From positions 1 through 10,322 of the forward strand of contig JAQWDG010000051.1 of the NCBI GenBank assembly GCA_028705545.1: a stretch of 10,322 nucleotides of DNA, written 5' to 3'. A program made the translations under genes and the position numbers. This document shows, one piece after another, positions 4,567-10,322 of the stretch (position 1 is the stretch's first letter; every line of letters begins with the position of its first letter). The notes beneath the pieces were generated by a model that saw only the letters and a list, made by a program, of their open reading frames with translations, was not told the origin of the DNA and did not search any database. The stretch is from Methanoregula sp. (GTDB lineage Archaea; Halobacteriota; Methanomicrobia; Methanomicrobiales; Methanospirillaceae).

Positions 4567-6366
4567 TCATCGCGGGTCTCCCCGGGAGGAATCCGGTGCA
4601 ATGTAAAGGGTGAACCGGATCGCCACCCCCAGCGCCGGGTTGCCGGCAACGCGGTCGTCCGCCCGGATTGTACCGTGGTAACTCTCGACAAGCATCTTCA
4701 CGATATGGAGCCCGAGACCGTAACTGCCCCGCGTCTTTGAGCCCTGGACAAACCGGTCGAACACGAGCGGCTTTGCGGTGTCTTCAATCCCGGGCCCGTT
4801 ATCCGCAACGGATACCTCCAGCATCCCGTTACCGATTACTCGTGCGGTGACTGTGATCTCTACGTCATTGCCCCCGAACTTTATGCTGTTGGAGAAGAGG
4901 TTATCAAAGATAACGCCGAGCATATCGTTTGCCATCACGGAAAAGTTGCCGCTGGAAATACCGAGCCTGATGCCCGGGCGGGCATCTGCTTCTTTCTTTA
5001 CGATCGCAGACAGGCTGACCGGTACTAATGCCTGGGGTGTTTTATAGATCCTGCTGATCGTCTCGACGTTGCGGATAACACCGCTGCTCTTGTTGGCGAG
5101 TTCGCTGATATGATCGAGCAGGATTCGTTCATCGCCTTGTGCAGTATCCCTGAGATATTCTGCATATCCCGTAAGGCCCATATTGGCGTTCAGGATCTCA
5201 TAAGTAAGCACATCGAGGTAGATATCGAGGTACAGGTTTGCCTTTCGGTTGAGTTCTTCGAGTTCATGATTGCGCAGGGCAAGTTCCTGCCGGGCGTCTG
5301 CCAGTTTGTCTTTCTGGTGTCCTATTACTTCGAGCATCCGGTTGATCGAGCGTGCGAGCGAGACAACTTCATCGTCGCCGGAGACGGGCACCTGGCGCGA
5401 GAGTTCGCCCGAGGATCCGATTGTTTTTATATTGCGGTCGAGCGTGGCAAGCGGGTCCAGTGCAAACCGCTGCATCAGGTACTGGACCGAGAGGATGATC
5501 AGGGCGCCAAGGATCACGATGGCGATAGCGACGATGATAATGGATGCCTGGACCTGCTGGTAGACCGGGCGGTCGGTAGTGACTTTTAAGAGAAGAAACG
5601 CAGGCTTGTTCTCGATCCCCGTAATCATGGTCTGCCCCAGCATCTGCGTATCGTTTTGAGGCGAGGTGACAATCCGTCCTTTTTCCATGTCGGGGGTTTG
5701 TGGATCCGGGGCTGAAGTGCTGGTGTTCCCGTCAAACCTGTGTAAGGATACCGCGGGGATCTGCAGGTTGTTTTCCAGCCGGTTGATCCGTTCTCCGGTG
5801 ATCATGCGGGCAATTACCAGTGTTCCCCAAGCCGGTTCCGATGCATTGGCACCCGGGATTGTACAGCCGGTCAGCAGAACCGGCGTTCCGTCAATCACCG
5901 ACAAGCCGCCTCTCCCGGAGATGCCAAGAGACATCCCCCGGGGAATGATACTGTCCCGGATAATGCGGTCAAGAGAAGTGCGCACCGATAAAGAGTCGTT
6001 CCCCGGGTGGTTGACATCCTCATAATAAACCAGTTCACCGGTCGCGTTGTAGGCAAGAAGGTAATCGACATCCGCGGCTCCGGGGGCGAGATCCCCGGTC
6101 CGGATTTCCTGCGTATGTCCTTTGTCGGGACTGTCCTCTGTTGTGAAGAGATCTTTTCGTCCGGCCCAGTCCCTGCAGGTCAGGGAGAGAGACTGTTTCT
6201 GGTCGTCGAGATCGGCAACGACCCGCTGGATGTTTGCGGTCATCTCCCGGTTTTCAAGAGACTGGAACGATCCCAGGATCAGGTACTGGGTGGCAAACCC
6301 GAGCACGGCGAGGAAGAGGACGAGGACCGTGACAAGGATCACAAAGGAGCGTGTGCGGACTTTCAT
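4567..6366 (-). CDS. CHASE4-HAMP sensor histidine kinase with Tyr in place of the phospho-acceptor His
   Basis: The 599-residue protein has transmembrane helix 1 (7-31), a CHASE4-type extracytoplasmic domain (about 43-190, with CRDWAGRKDLF), helix 2 (274-296) and HAMP (297-349). A coiled coil leads to a DHp helix pair (376-440) and an intact HATPase (470-590). ATP-site motifs are FDNLFSNSIKFGG (N box), ADNGPGI (G1), VFDRFVQG (F box) and GSYGLGL (G2). The DHp motif, normally YLDxxxHDI in this family, reads YLDVLTYEI: the His position is Tyr389 (codon TAT, 5200-5202). Normal His autophosphorylation is thus unlikely; it may be a pseudokinase or partner of another kinase. No response regulator is adjacent. 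The start is ATG 6366, giving a normal MKVRTRS; a GTG at 6384 is possible. It lies 132 bases after the 59-residue gene. Confidence 0.9.
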   Translation of the reverse strand: MKVRTRSFVILVTVLVLFLAVLGFATQYLILGSFQSLENREMTANIQRVVADLDDQKQSLSLTCRDWAGRKDLFTTEDSPDKGHTQEIRTGDLAPGAADVDYLLAYNATGELVYYEDVNHPGNDSLSVRTSLDRIIRDSIIPRGMSLGISGRGGLSVIDGTPVLLTGCTIPGANASEPAWGTLVIARMITGERINRLENNLQIPAVSLHRFDGNTSTSAPDPQTPDMEKGRIVTSPQNDTQMLGQTMITGIENKPAFLLLKVTTDRPVYQQVQASIIIVAIAIVILGALIILSVQYLMQRFALDPLATLDRNIKTIGSSGELSRQVPVSGDDEVVSLARSINRMLEVIGHQKDKLADARQELALRNHELEELNRKANLYLDIYLDVLTYEILNANMGLTGYAEYLRDTAQGDERILLDHISELANKSSGVIRNVETISRIYKTPQALVPVSLSAIVKKEADARPGIRLGISSGNFSVMANDMLGVIFDNLFSNSIKFGGNDVEITVTARVIGNGMLEVSVADNGPGIEDTAKPLVFDRFVQGSKTRGSYGLGLHIVKMLVESYHGTIRADDRVAGNPALGVAIRFTLYIAPDSSRGDPR

Positions 6367-6419
6367 TGCAGGATCGACATGCACACATGCGTTCCGGTAT
6401 CACATCATATTTTCTTATG

Positions 6420-6432
6420 TAGAATATAGAAT
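6420..6432 (-). promoter_or_regulatory. TATA-like box upstream of the sensor kinase
   Basis: The minus strand reads TATTCTATATTCT here, with TATATT at 6423-6428. A start near 6400 would leave a leader of about 34 bases before the ATG at 6366. This suggests the kinase can be transcribed separately from the small gene upstream. Confidence 0.3.
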
Positions 6433-6498
6433 ACACAATAGTAATGACCGGGGGAAGCTGCTGTTTTCCCGTTGGTAATCCAGTCACTGCGCTGACGA

Positions 6499-6678
6499 TT
6501 ATTTTGAGCAGAACCGGTCAAGCTCGCAGCTCCTGACCGAAATATACGACCGTCCCTTGTTGTCGGTGAAAAGATCGCGGCTGTCCGAAGAGGTATCCGG
6601 ATCGGGGGAATCGGCACAATCATCCAGAACTGCAACGGTCGTATCCTGTTCCGTGACTGCGGTAATATCAGAACACAT
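6499..6678 (-). CDS. 59-residue acidic, Cys-containing small protein
   Basis: The ATG at 6678 opens a 59-codon frame ending in TAA. The product starts MCSDITAVTEQ and has an Asp/Ser/Pro-rich middle (CADSPDPDTSSDS). It ends with a more ordered-looking basic part (GRSYISVRSCELDRFCSK). It contains four Cys (2, 21, 51 and 57) and many Asp, suggesting metal binding or redox chemistry, but no family is recognised. Codon use matches the neighbouring genes. AT-rich promoter sequence lies directly upstream (6684-6727). The mRNA may be leaderless or have a very short leader; there is no strong SD. The sensor kinase follows 132 bases downstream on the same strand, so the two may be co-expressed. Confidence 0.5.
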   Translation of the reverse strand: MCSDITAVTEQDTTVAVLDDCADSPDPDTSSDSRDLFTDNKGRSYISVRSCELDRFCSK

Positions 6679-6683
6679 ACTTT

Positions 6684-6727
6684 ACACTTAATCTATATAC
6701 ATTAAATATTTTCTCTATATTAAAAAC
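6684..6727. promoter_or_regulatory. AT-rich divergent promoter region
   Basis: This 44-bp tract is almost only A and T. On the minus strand TTTAATATAG (6715-6724) and AAATATTTAATG (about 6700-6711) are TATA candidates for the 59-residue gene. The first gives a leader of about 15 bases and the second an almost leaderless mRNA. On the plus strand CTATATTAAAAA (6715-6726) could drive a transcript from about 6746, just before GGAGGTGG at 6752. Confidence 0.5.
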
Positions 6728-6763
6728 CGGGTTGTCCGGCCGTACGGAATCGGAGGTGGTACT

Positions 6764-6826
6764 AAAAAAAAGATGACAGACTATGACAAACAGGATACGC
6801 CGGGGATGTGCAACCAGAGCAAAAAA
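6764..6826 (-). terminator. Tandem oligo-T terminators of the phosphate operon
   Basis: On the minus strand T6 (6821-6826) begins one base after the phoU stop codon and T8 (6764-6771) follows about 50 bases later. Together they mark the end of the pst-phoU transcript. Confidence 0.55.
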
Positions 6827-6835
6827 GTTACTTAA
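6773..6835 (+). CDS. Possible 20-residue micro-protein (doubtful)
   Basis: A 20-codon frame starts at the ATG at 6773 (MTDYDKQDTPG...). GGAGGTGG lies 13 bases upstream (6752-6759) and a TATA-like box lies at 6715-6726. Its last 8 bases overlap the 3' end of phoU on the other strand. The spacer is longer than ideal, and the A8 just before the ATG is also the phoU terminator, so the frame could be accidental. No family is recognised. Confidence 0.2.
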   Translation: MTDYDKQDTPGMCNQSKKVT

Positions 6836-7478
6836 TCTCGATGCGTTCCCCGGTCTCCATGTACTGGACGTTTTCGGCGATTTTGCAGGCATGATCTGCG
6901 CATCGTTCGAGGTACCGGGCGATAATGATGTAGTACGTTGCCTGGGTGATGGTCTTCGGGTTCTCCATCATGTACGTGATCGATTCGCGGAAGATCGAGT
7001 GGCGCAGGGCATCGATGGCATCGTCCCGTGCGGAAAAACCGTCGATCTTCCGGAGATTTTCCGTATCGTACGCGGTGAGAGCATCGTCGATCATCGCAAG
7101 AACGTACTCCGACATGAGCGGCAGGCTCATCATGTTTGCGATATGGGGTTTGCCGGCGATCTCCTTTACGATCTTCGCGGTGGATTTCCCGTACCGGCCA
7201 ATCCGTTCCGATGCTGCTATCACCTTGAGCGAGCAGGCAATGACCCGCATATCCTTTGCCACCGGCTGGTTGAGCGCAATGAGCTGGTAACAGGTCTCTT
7301 CGAGCGTAACCATCTGTTCGCGGATCTGGTCTTTTCTGGCGATCACCGTTGCCGCAAGCGCCTCGTCCTGGTTGATGAAAGCCTTCTGGGAATCCGTAAG
7401 CATCGAGAAGGCAAACCATGCCATGTCCGAGACGCCTTTTTTTAATTCCTTGAGTTCCGAATGGAATTTGTCTGTCAT
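6828..7478 (-). CDS. phoU: PhoU phosphate transport/signalling regulator
   Basis: The 216-residue protein is the normal length for PhoU and has its two three-helix repeats. Repeat 1 contains LNQPVAKDMRVIACSLKVIAASERIGRYG (split at residues 69-88 and 89-97). Repeat 2 contains YYIIIARYLERCADHACKIAEN (182-203). The family's metal-binding E-x3-D motif is intact in repeat 2 (Glu191 to Asp195). In repeat 1 it reads ERIGR (91-95), with Arg in place of Asp. PhoU is a cytosolic partner of the Pst transporter that restrains uptake when phosphate is plentiful. The ATG at 7478 was chosen because GGTGA lies 8 bases upstream within the end of pstB. An overlapping GTG at 7490 is possible. It is the last gene of the operon. 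Confidence 0.95.
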   Translation of the reverse strand: MTDKFHSELKELKKGVSDMAWFAFSMLTDSQKAFINQDEALAATVIARKDQIREQMVTLEETCYQLIALNQPVAKDMRVIACSLKVIAASERIGRYGKSTAKIVKEIAGKPHIANMMSLPLMSEYVLAMIDDALTAYDTENLRKIDGFSARDDAIDALRHSIFRESITYMMENPKTITQATYYIIIARYLERCADHACKIAENVQYMETGERIEIK

Positions 7479-7486
7479 GATATCCC

Positions 7487-8245
7487 TCACCCGAACCTGC
7501 CGGTGATATAGTTCTCGGTCAGGTCCTGTTTCGGGTGTTCGAAGATGGTAGTCGTACTGTCGTACTCGATGAGTTTCCCGAGATACATGAACCCGGTATA
7601 GTCGCTCACCCGGGCCGCCTGCTGCATGTTGTGGGTAACGATGATTACCGTGTAATCTTCCTTGAGCATCTCAATGAGGTTCTCGATCTTGGCGGTTGCA
7701 ATCGGGTCGAGTGCCGAACAGGGTTCGTCCATGAGGATAACCTCGGGTTCGACAGCAAGCGTCCGTGCGATACAGAGCCGCTGCTGTTGGCCCCCCGAGA
7801 GCCCGAGAGCAGATTCGTGGAGACGGTCGCAGACTTCCTCCCAGAGCGCTGCATGCTTGAGGCTTTTCTCGACGATTGCATCCAGTTCTTTTCGGTCGTT
7901 TATCCCGTGGACACGGGGGCCGTAGGCGATATTCTCGTAGATGGATTTGGGGAAGGGGTTCGGGCGCTGGAAGACCATGCCGACCCGTTTCCGCAGAGCC
8001 ACGACATCGGTATCGTCAGAGAGGATGTTGCAGCCGTCGAGGCAGAGCTCCCCTTCGATTTTTACCTGGTTGATGAGATCGTTCATCCGGTTGAAACACC
8101 GGAGCAGCGTGGACTTCCCGCATCCCGAAGGACCGATGAGCGCGGTCGTCTTTTTCGGTTCGATCTCCATGGTAATATCCTGGAGAGCGTGCTTTTCATG
8201 GTACCAGAGGTTCAGGTTTTTGGTAGAGATGATGGATTCTGACAT
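7487..8245 (-). CDS. pstB: Phosphate ABC transporter ATP-binding protein PstB
   Basis: At 252 residues this is full-length PstB. The motifs are Walker A GPSGCGKST (38-46), Q-loop VFQRPNPFP (91-99), ABC signature LSGGQQQ (149-155), Walker B VILMDEP (169-175) with Asp173 and Glu174, and the switch His205 (VTHNMQ). FQRPNPFP and CFNRMNDL are characteristic of PstB rather than other ABC ATPases. It hydrolyses ATP on the cytoplasmic side to drive phosphate through PstCA. The ATG at 8245 lies 3 bases after the pstCA stop, and GGGGGTAA overlapping that stop serves as SD, so translation is probably coupled. phoU follows after 8 bases. Confidence 0.98.
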   Translation of the reverse strand: MSESIISTKNLNLWYHEKHALQDITMEIEPKKTTALIGPSGCGKSTLLRCFNRMNDLINQVKIEGELCLDGCNILSDDTDVVALRKRVGMVFQRPNPFPKSIYENIAYGPRVHGINDRKELDAIVEKSLKHAALWEEVCDRLHESALGLSGGQQQRLCIARTLAVEPEVILMDEPCSALDPIATAKIENLIEMLKEDYTVIIVTHNMQQAARVSDYTGFMYLGKLIEYDSTTTIFEHPKQDLTENYITGRFG

Positions 8246-8248
8246 GCG

Positions 8249-10204
8249 TTACCCCCGTATCTTTTTTGCATAATGGTTCCTGACAAGGATGGCAACCGAG
8301 TAGATGCCGACGACAAAGATGAGCAGGACGAGCGCCGTGCCGTACTTGTTCACCGAAGCCCCCGGGATGTTTGTCGCAAGGATGAAGAGGTGGTAGGGCA
8401 GGGCCATGACCGGCTGGAAGACGGATGTCGGCAGGAAGCGGGACGAGAAGACGACCGCGGTAAACATGATCGGTGCGGTCTCACCGGCGGCTCTCCCGAG
8501 AGAGAGGATAGCTCCTGTAATGATACCCGGCACCGCCGGCGGAAGGACCACGCTTTTGATGGTCTGCCAGCGGGTTGCGCCGAGAGCGAGGCTGCCTTCA
8601 CGGAGTGACTGCGGGATGCTTTTGAGCGATTCTTCGGTAGTGCGGATGATGGTAGGGAGCACCATCAGGGCGAGGGTTATCTGCCCGGCAAGGAGCGATA
8701 CCCCTACGTTGAGGTAGATGACAATAAACGAGAAGGCAAAGAGGCCAAAGACGATCGATGGCGTCCCGTTGAGAAGGTCGACACCGGTCCGGATCAGCCG
8801 GGTGATGGGACCTTCCCGGGTATATTCGACGAGATACACGGCAGCCCCGACACCGATGGGGAGGGCTATCAGGATCGCGCCGCAGACAAGGTAAAGAGTC
8901 CCGATAATGGCCGGGAATATCCCCCCGGCCCGTCCAAGATCGGAGGGGGGCTGGGTCAGGAATTCCCAGCTTAAGGCCGGCAGCCCGTTGATGACGATGT
9001 CCTGGAGGATGAATACAAGGATTGCTATCACGATCACCGATGCCGTAACAAGCAGGCCAAAGGCGATCTTTTCCGACTGGTACCGGGTGATCCTCTGCCT
9101 CCCGTAGAAATACCACAGGAGAGCGGCCGCGATCAAGGGGAGGGAAATCCAGAGGGGTGCGATGACGCACAGGATGACTGCCCCGGCAGCTGCAAGAACG
9201 CAGGTAAGAATCGTGCGAAGCTTATCCCGTGCCTTGGGTGAAAGGAATGATTTTTTAGATGTTTTTGGGGCGGTCCTGCCTTCGTTGAGGTAGTTGAGGA
9301 TCCGGACCGCACTCAGGTTCACGATCAGCGTTATGATGAGAAGGACGACGGCAACACCGAAGAGTGCATGGTAGTGATCGCTGCCGATGGACACCTCGCC
9401 CATCTCGATACCGAGCGTACCGGTAAGAGTACGGATCGGCGAGAGCACGTTCCAGATGGGGTCCGGCAGGATCGCGGCGTTCCCGGTAACCATTAAAACC
9501 GCCATTGTCTCGCCAATCGCCCGTCCGATCCCAAGGATTATGGCCGCGGCAATTCCCGAGAGGGCAGCCGGGACGATGACCCGGCTGATCGTCTCCCATT
9601 TGGTTGCACCGACCGCTAGGGATCCTTCGCGGAACTCATGCGGGACAGAACTGATCGCATCTTCCGAGACACTGATGATCGTGGGGAGGGCCATGATCCC
9701 AAGGAGGATCGATCCGGCAAGCCAGGTCTCCCCTGTCGGGAGGTTGAAAACTTCGCGGATGAGCGTGGTAAGAACGATCAGGCCGAAAAACCCATACACG
9801 ACCGAGGGGATGCCGGCAAGCAGTTCTGTTGCCGGTTTCAGGATGCTTTTAACGCGGGGAGATGCGATCTCCGATATATAGATGGCACAGCCGAGGGAAA
9901 GCGGAACGGCAAAAACCATGGCGCCGAATGTTACAAAGATGGTGCCGACAATTAAGGGAAAAATCCCGTAAGCCGGCTCCATTGCCGTCGGTGTCCACGA
10001 CATCCCGAAGAGGAATGCCGGGATCCCCACGGTCTCAAAGATGGAGTAACCGTCCCGGAGCAAAAAGAGCAGAATAAACGAGATAACTACAACGGCAAAG
10101 AGGGCTGTGCAGAAGAAGACAGACTTGACTGCCTGTTCCTTAATCCTGAAGAACCGGGCAGCGCTGCCGGTGGCAGCTGTCCTGTATTTAGTTAAAAGAT
10201 CCAT
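8249..10204 (-). CDS. Fused phosphate ABC transporter permease PstC-PstA
   Basis: This is one uninterrupted 651-codon frame containing both permease subunits, normally separate proteins of about 300 residues each. PstC spans about 1-305: EAA loop EFREGSLAVGATKW (190-203) and GRAIGETMAVLMVTGN (227-242). PstA spans about 380-651: EAA loop SLREGSLALGATRW (533-546) and GRAAGETAPIMFTA (570-583). Between them are a basic linker (about 308-330) and two extra hydrophobic helices (332-349 and 351-367). An even number of extra helices keeps the usual orientation of PstA. The ATG at 10204 was chosen: TGAGGCG lies 9 bases upstream and it gives a normal cytoplasmic N-terminus. A frame extension to 10309 would overlap the pstS end. 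It forms the membrane channel with PstB. Confidence 0.93.
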   Translation of the reverse strand: MDLLTKYRTAATGSAARFFRIKEQAVKSVFFCTALFAVVVISFILLFLLRDGYSIFETVGIPAFLFGMSWTPTAMEPAYGIFPLIVGTIFVTFGAMVFAVPLSLGCAIYISEIASPRVKSILKPATELLAGIPSVVYGFFGLIVLTTLIREVFNLPTGETWLAGSILLGIMALPTIISVSEDAISSVPHEFREGSLAVGATKWETISRVIVPAALSGIAAAIILGIGRAIGETMAVLMVTGNAAILPDPIWNVLSPIRTLTGTLGIEMGEVSIGSDHYHALFGVAVVLLIITLIVNLSAVRILNYLNEGRTAPKTSKKSFLSPKARDKLRTILTCVLAAAGAVILCVIAPLWISLPLIAAALLWYFYGRQRITRYQSEKIAFGLLVTASVIVIAILVFILQDIVINGLPALSWEFLTQPPSDLGRAGGIFPAIIGTLYLVCGAILIALPIGVGAAVYLVEYTREGPITRLIRTGVDLLNGTPSIVFGLFAFSFIVIYLNVGVSLLAGQITLALMVLPTIIRTTEESLKSIPQSLREGSLALGATRWQTIKSVVLPPAVPGIITGAILSLGRAAGETAPIMFTAVVFSSRFLPTSVFQPVMALPYHLFILATNIPGASVNKYGTALVLLIFVVGIYSVAILVRNHYAKKIRG

Positions 10205-10253
10205 GTCTGTCGCCTCACGTCTGGAATAAAAACAAAGGAATTTTTTAAAAAGA
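10205..10253 (-). other. T-rich spacer between pstS and pstCA (possible partial terminator)
   Basis: On the minus strand the 49-base gap begins just after the pstS stop and contains T5 (10247-10251), an A/T tract and T5 again (10228-10232), then the pstCA SD (TGAGGCG). Such T-runs can end part of the transcripts, so that the binding protein is made in excess over the permease. There is no TATA box of good quality apart from the A/T tract itself. Confidence 0.35.
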
Positions 10254-10322
10254 TCATGCCGTAATCGGGACGTATCCCTCATCGGCAACGATCTTCTGGC
10301 CGTCGGCACTTAAGATGTAATC
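10254..10322 (-). CDS. pstS: Phosphate-binding protein PstS, C-terminal 22 residues (partial)
   Basis: The frame is open from the window edge to a TGA at 10254-10256. The visible end is DYILSADGQKIVADEGYVPI followed by TA. The pattern L-S-x-x-G-Q-K-I-V-x-x-x-G-Y-V-P is the usual C-terminus of PstS-type phosphate-binding proteins. Position directly before pstCA, pstB and phoU confirms it. The rest, including the signal peptide, is outside the window. It captures phosphate on the outer face of the membrane and delivers it to PstCA. Confidence 0.85.
   Translation of the reverse strand, partial: DYILSADGQKIVADEGYVPITA

Noticed and set aside
6405..6635. 76-codon minus-strand frame between the kinase and the divergent promoter
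   Set aside because: It would need a TTG start without SD. The overlapping 59-codon ATG frame has a better promoter position and composition.
6783..7445. 220-codon plus-strand frame antisense to phoU
   Set aside because: It is a shadow of phoU, whose motifs are clear; composition is antisense-like.
7535..8242. 235-codon plus-strand frame antisense to pstB
   Set aside because: It is the codon-phase mirror of pstB and has no domain.

Overview
The window reads as chromosomal DNA of a methanogenic archaeon, most likely from the order Methanomicrobiales (Methanoregula-like). This is inferred from a CHASE4-HAMP histidine kinase and a PAS protein of styles common in that order, archaeal TATA-like boxes, Shine-Dalgarno (SD) sites close to GGAGGTGA, oligo-T gene ends, and moderately GC-rich genes separated by AT-rich gaps. 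No taxonomic marker gene is present, so this is an inference.

Layout. (1) Positions 1-674 hold the first codons of a leftward gene, its promoter with a palindrome, and then an AT-rich accessory-looking stretch with a 17-bp imperfect inverted repeat and a decayed leftward reading frame. (2) Positions 675-1994 (minus) hold a tightly coupled pair: a PAS sensor protein, then a RecA/KaiC-like protein whose P-loop is degenerate. (3) Positions 2260-2340 (plus) encode a 26-residue hydrophobic micro-protein with a near-ideal SD. (4) Positions 2466-2873 (minus) encode a single-domain hemerythrin with all metal ligands. (5) Positions 3077-4214 (plus) encode a membrane-anchored zinc-ribbon/DUF4352-like protein and a lipoprotein with a cupredoxin fold that has lost two copper ligands. 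(6) Positions 4215-4566 have no convincing gene but several perfect inverted repeats. (7) Positions 4567-6678 (minus) encode a CHASE4/HAMP sensor kinase whose phospho-acceptor His is a Tyr, preceded by a 59-residue Asp- and Cys-containing small protein. (8) Positions 6828-10322 (minus) are a high-affinity phosphate uptake operon in the order pstS (3' end only), a fused pstC-pstA, pstB, phoU.

How the genes work together. The phosphate operon is the one clear functional unit: PstS binds phosphate outside the membrane, the fused PstCA is the channel, PstB hydrolyses ATP, and PhoU couples transport to regulation. The rest is a group of sensory and envelope proteins: a PAS sensor with a KaiC-like partner, a hemerythrin, two extracytoplasmic beta-sandwich proteins and a sensor kinase. 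Three of them lack a residue that defines normal activity in the family (P-loop Lys, copper His/Met, phospho-acceptor His). I see no defence system, prophage, CRISPR array or intact insertion sequence. The most novel-looking items are the micro-proteins, the PAS/KaiC-like pair, the Tyr-substituted kinase and the repeat-bounded accessory stretch near the left edge.
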